15,155 nt of DNA from Bacteroidales bacterium. GTDB taxonomy: Bacteria > Bacteroidota > Bacteroidia > Bacteroidales > F082. This document shows positions 13,970-15,155 of the stretch, in pieces. Below the pieces are notes generated by a model. It ran no database searches. It was not told the DNA's origin and saw only the letters and a list, made by a program, of their open reading frames with translations. Both the position numbers and the translations under genes were made by a program. Within the stretch, counting starts at the first letter, position 1. Every line of letters starts with the position of its first letter. The stretch covers positions 1 through 15,155 of the forward strand of contig JAEEII010000022.1 in assembly GCA_016281295.1 (NCBI GenBank). Direction: 5' to 3'.

Positions 13970-14382
13970 GAGTTCTATTTGATACCAATCTCTGGATTTC
14001 TTTTATGATTGGAAAGCAACTTTCTTCTTTAGCTGATGTGTTGAGTTCCACTGAAATAAAAGTATATGTCTGTGCTCCTTTATTAGATGAGATAAGAAGA
14101 GTGCTCGAACGTCCTAAATTTAGTCGTTTGATTTCCGAAGAAACACGATCCTCTTTCTTTCAAATGGTTGATGATGTGTGTTATTGGACCGAAATTTCTG
14201 TTAAAGCGGAATCACCTATTCGTGACATCAAAGATTTATATCTTTTATCAATGGCTGAAAGTGTTCCTGTTGATTATATCGTTAGCGGGGATAAGGATTT
14301 ACTGGTATTGAATAGTCATGCTGGAATTCCCATATTAAGTTATAATGAATTTGTTAACAAGGTAATGTGTATTAAAAAATAG
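13966..14382 (+). CDS. PIN-domain toxin (COG1569-type ribonuclease)
   Basis: A 138-residue single-domain protein with the PIN fold of metal-dependent ribonucleases. The acidic residues expected at the active site are visible: Asp6 in VLFDTNLWIS, Glu42 in LLDEIRRVLERPKF, Asp90 in RDIKDLYLLSMAE and Asp109 in DYIVSGDKDLLVL. The layout LFDTN...LLDEI..VL..PKF...DYIVSGDKDLL is that of the putative toxin-antitoxin PIN family COG1569. Length is normal and no catalytic residue is missing, so it is likely active. RNA target is unknown. It is the second gene of the pair with the 63-aa antitoxin and ends 4 nt before the glycyl-tRNA synthetase start. Confidence 0.88.
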   Translation: MRVLFDTNLWISFMIGKQLSSLADVLSSTEIKVYVCAPLLDEIRRVLERPKFSRLISEETRSSFFQMVDDVCYWTEISVKAESPIRDIKDLYLLSMAESVPVDYIVSGDKDLLVLNSHAGIPILSYNEFVNKVMCIKK

Positions 14383-14386
14383 AAAA

Positions 14387-15155
14387 ATGAATCAAGAAGA
14401 TTTCTTTAAGAAAATAACCGCTCATGCGAAGGAATATGGTTTTATTTTCCCTTCGAGCGAAATTTATGACGGACTGTCTGCCGTTTACGACTACGGTCAA
14501 AACGGCGTGGAATTGAAGAAGAACATCCGTGAATACTGGTGGAAAGCCATGGTGCAGATGCACGAGAATATCGTCGGCATCGACGCCGCCATCTTCATGC
14601 ACCCCACCACCTGGAAGGCCTCGGGCCATGTCGATGCCTTTAATGACCCGCTCATCGACAACCGCGACTCGAAAAAACGTTATCGCGCTGATGTTTTGGT
14701 CGAAGACTACATGGCCAAGATAGAGGAGAAGATTAATAAGGAGGTGGAAAAAGCTCGCAAGCGCTTCGGCGATGCCTTCAACGAAGAGCAGTTTGTGACC
14801 ACTAACCCACGTGTTTTGGAGCACAAAGCCAAGATCGAGGAAATCAGCCATCGCCTCTATGGTGCTATGGAGCGTAACGACCTTGACGCCATCAAGCAGC
14901 TCATCCTCGACCTGGAGATCGTCTGCCCCATCAGCGGCACCCGCAACTGGACCGACGTGCGTCAGTTCAACCTGATGTTCGCCACCAAGATGGGTAGCGT
15001 GGCCGACGGCTCCGACACGATTTACCTGCGTCCCGAGACGGCTCAGGGTATCTTCGTCAACTACCTCAACGTGCAAAAGACCGGCCGCATGAAGATCCCA
15101 TTCGGCATCGCCCAGACCGGTAAGGCCTTCCGCAATGAGATTGTGGCCCGTCAGT
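14387..15155 (+). CDS. glyS: Glycyl-tRNA synthetase, 5' part (runs off the window)
   Basis: The first 256 codons of a class II, single-chain glycyl-tRNA synthetase, the form charging tRNA-Gly in Bacteroidetes. It starts MNQEDFFKKITAHAKEYGF and continues with FIFPSSEIYDGLSAVYDYGQNGVELKKNIREYWW. Family segments follow: AAIFMHPTTWKASGHVDAF, GTRNWTDVRQFNLMF, LRPETAQGIFVNY and the start of class II motif 2 (GKAFRNEIVAR). Most of the catalytic core and the anticodon-binding domain lie beyond the right edge. The ATG at 14387 follows the PIN gene stop by 4 nt. I see no clear promoter in between; only TGAATTTG at 14346-14353, one mismatch from TAnnTTTG, inside the toxin gene. Read-through from the antitoxin promoter is therefore possible. 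Base composition returns to that of the other core genes. Confidence 0.93.
   Translation, partial: MNQEDFFKKITAHAKEYGFIFPSSEIYDGLSAVYDYGQNGVELKKNIREYWWKAMVQMHENIVGIDAAIFMHPTTWKASGHVDAFNDPLIDNRDSKKRYRADVLVEDYMAKIEEKINKEVEKARKRFGDAFNEEQFVTTNPRVLEHKAKIEEISHRLYGAMERNDLDAIKQLILDLEIVCPISGTRNWTDVRQFNLMFATKMGSVADGSDTIYLRPETAQGIFVNYLNVQKTGRMKIPFGIAQTGKAFRNEIVARQ

Overview
The window looks like a chromosomal segment of a member of the Bacteroidales (Bacteroidetes). Three things support this. Many genes start just downstream of the Bacteroidetes-type -7 box TAnnTTTG and lack a Shine-Dalgarno sequence. The cell-envelope/tRNA cluster ftsX - DUF3098 - uppP - truB - queA is, from general knowledge, a Bacteroidetes arrangement. 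The dispersed TCTACCGAGATTAAACCCC hairpin repeats and TCTAAAT heptamer repeats also fit this group. No 16S rRNA, tRNA or plasmid/phage hallmark is visible, so genus cannot be assigned.

Layout. (1) 1-2642: a signalling-type module. A minus-strand operon of a 185-aa protein and a membrane-anchored Ser/Thr kinase is bracketed on both sides by two closely related plus-strand helix-turn-helix genes. (2) 2658-3227: a small predicted outer-membrane beta-barrel protein, followed by a repeat-dense spacer. (3) 3406-5013: an acyl-CoA carboxylase carboxyltransferase subunit of the 3-methylcrotonyl-CoA type, divergent from (4) 5196-6791, an AAA-ATPase/PD-(D/E)XK protein of the type abundant in gut Bacteroidales. 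(5) 6849-10792: ftsX, a DUF3098 gene, uppP, truB and queA, all co-directional. ftsX and queA each have a -7 box; the -33/-7 promoter of queA encloses a perfect palindrome. (6) 10793-11117: a spacer holding a 47-bp-period tandem array of hairpin units with inverted partial copies at both ends. (7) 11118-11341: a DUF5618-like gene that has lost its middle and its frame. (8) 11348-13609: a large protein that I read as the MXAN_6230/SCO0854 family (RING-like zinc site plus C-terminal TerD-like domain). (9) 13778-14382: an AT-rich antitoxin/PIN-toxin pair, divergent from (8) and ending 4 nt before (10) the glycyl-tRNA synthetase gene, which runs off the right edge.

How the genes work together. Region (5) joins cell division (FtsX), recycling of the undecaprenyl-phosphate carrier (UppP) and tRNA modification (TruB, QueA) in one transcription direction. 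Regions (1), (7), (8) and (9) are accessory. The kinase with duplicated regulators and the RING/TerD protein next to a toxin-antitoxin pair are the least explained and most interesting parts. Several start codons given here are shorter than the longest open frame, because a clear -7 box lies between the longer start and the chosen one.
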